64,000 nt of DNA from positions 16,310,615-16,374,614 of the forward strand of contig CM046868.1 in NCBI GenBank assembly GCA_025617745.1, read 5' to 3'. This DNA is from Heliocidaris erythrogramma (lineage: Eukaryota > Echinodermata > Echinoidea > Camarodonta > Echinometridae). Under the pieces are notes generated by a model. It was not told the DNA's origin. It saw only the letters and a list, made by a program, of their open reading frames with translations, and did not search any database. Both the position numbers and the translations under genes were made by a program. Shown here piece by piece: positions 63,665-64,000 of this stretch (the first letter of the stretch is position 1; each line of letters begins with the position of its first letter).

Positions 63665-63999
63665 TTAAAGGGAGTGGCAAGTCGTAATCCATGGGCCTGA
63701 CCAGTTGGCCTGACCTGGGGAAATTCGGATACAATCAGGTCCAATCGTGCGCTACCGAAAGAATGTTATTGCCGGATTCCTCTTGCGATCGTTAACTCGA
63801 ATCCCTCCATACGTAACCGACCAATGAGATTCAAATACTGGAATAAAGAACGCGCGATCTTGTTTACTCAAATTTGGGTCAATGTGCGAACTTTTATTAG
63901 CTGCGCACGATAAATTGAAGTCGCTTTGAACTTTGATCCAGAGAAAGGAGCAGCCAACTGTAAAAGCGCCCATAGATTGCGACTTGTCGCTCCCTTTAA
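63665..63999. mobile_element. TTAA-flanked MITE, family A, copy 2
   Basis: 63669-63995 (327 bp) is a direct copy of 68-394 in the same orientation with about ten differences, again between TTAA at 63665-63668 and 63996-63999. Confidence 0.88.
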
Positions 64000-64000
64000 C

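Overview
The window is repeat-saturated invertebrate nuclear DNA with one clear host gene. Split codons joined by GT/AG introns, AT-rich intergenic DNA, TA/GAT/CT microsatellites and a mix of DIRS, BEL/Pao, CR1/L2-type, Penelope-like and Tc1/mariner elements indicate an animal. A chordate-free gene family (Knickkopf/Skeletor-like, DM13-DM13-DOMON) and the repeat mix suggest an invertebrate deuterostome, most likely an echinoderm such as a sea urchin. The species is inference; nothing here names it.

The host gene lies on the + strand from 8893 to 42693. I reconstructed 14 exons by hand; all splice phases agree and give 770 codons plus a stop, with the 5' end (signal peptide exon) missing. The protein has two tandem DM13 domains, a Thr-rich linker, a DOMON domain, a cupredoxin-like domain containing a Cys-Phe-Thr-His motif, a Thr-rich stalk, one transmembrane helix and a short cytoplasmic tail. 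This is the layout of insect Knickkopf/Skeletor-type extracellular matrix proteins.

Region by region: 1-8892 upstream DNA with a TTAA-flanked MITE, a CR1-like 3' end, a Penelope-like element, a long dispersed repeat and two Tc1/mariner elements placed end to end in TA repeats. 9043-24686 is intron 1, filled by DIRS-type tyrosine-recombinase retrotransposons: copy I (9349-20237), a nested copy II (11006-16472) that was itself invaded by a BEL/Pao LTR element (about 11037-15264), a non-LTR RNase H fragment, and copy III (about 22556-24634), which ends 52 bp before exon 2. 24687-42693 holds exons 2-14, with introns carrying foldback MITEs, a CT tract, a mariner-type non-autonomous element, a CR1/L2 element, a tRNA-like palindrome and a 16-bp minisatellite.

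42694-64000 is gene-poor: retroelement 3' ends, a second Penelope-like endonuclease, a 787-bp tandem duplication, TIR elements of a 'GGCGGATCC' family, large inverted and tandem repeats around 52.5-55.6 kb, a 110-bp-arm palindrome, and a second copy of the TTAA MITE that opens the window. Two possible exons of unrecognised genes (57596-57717 and 62891-63070) are reported at low confidence. I found no rRNA, CRISPR array, operon or convincing functional tRNA.
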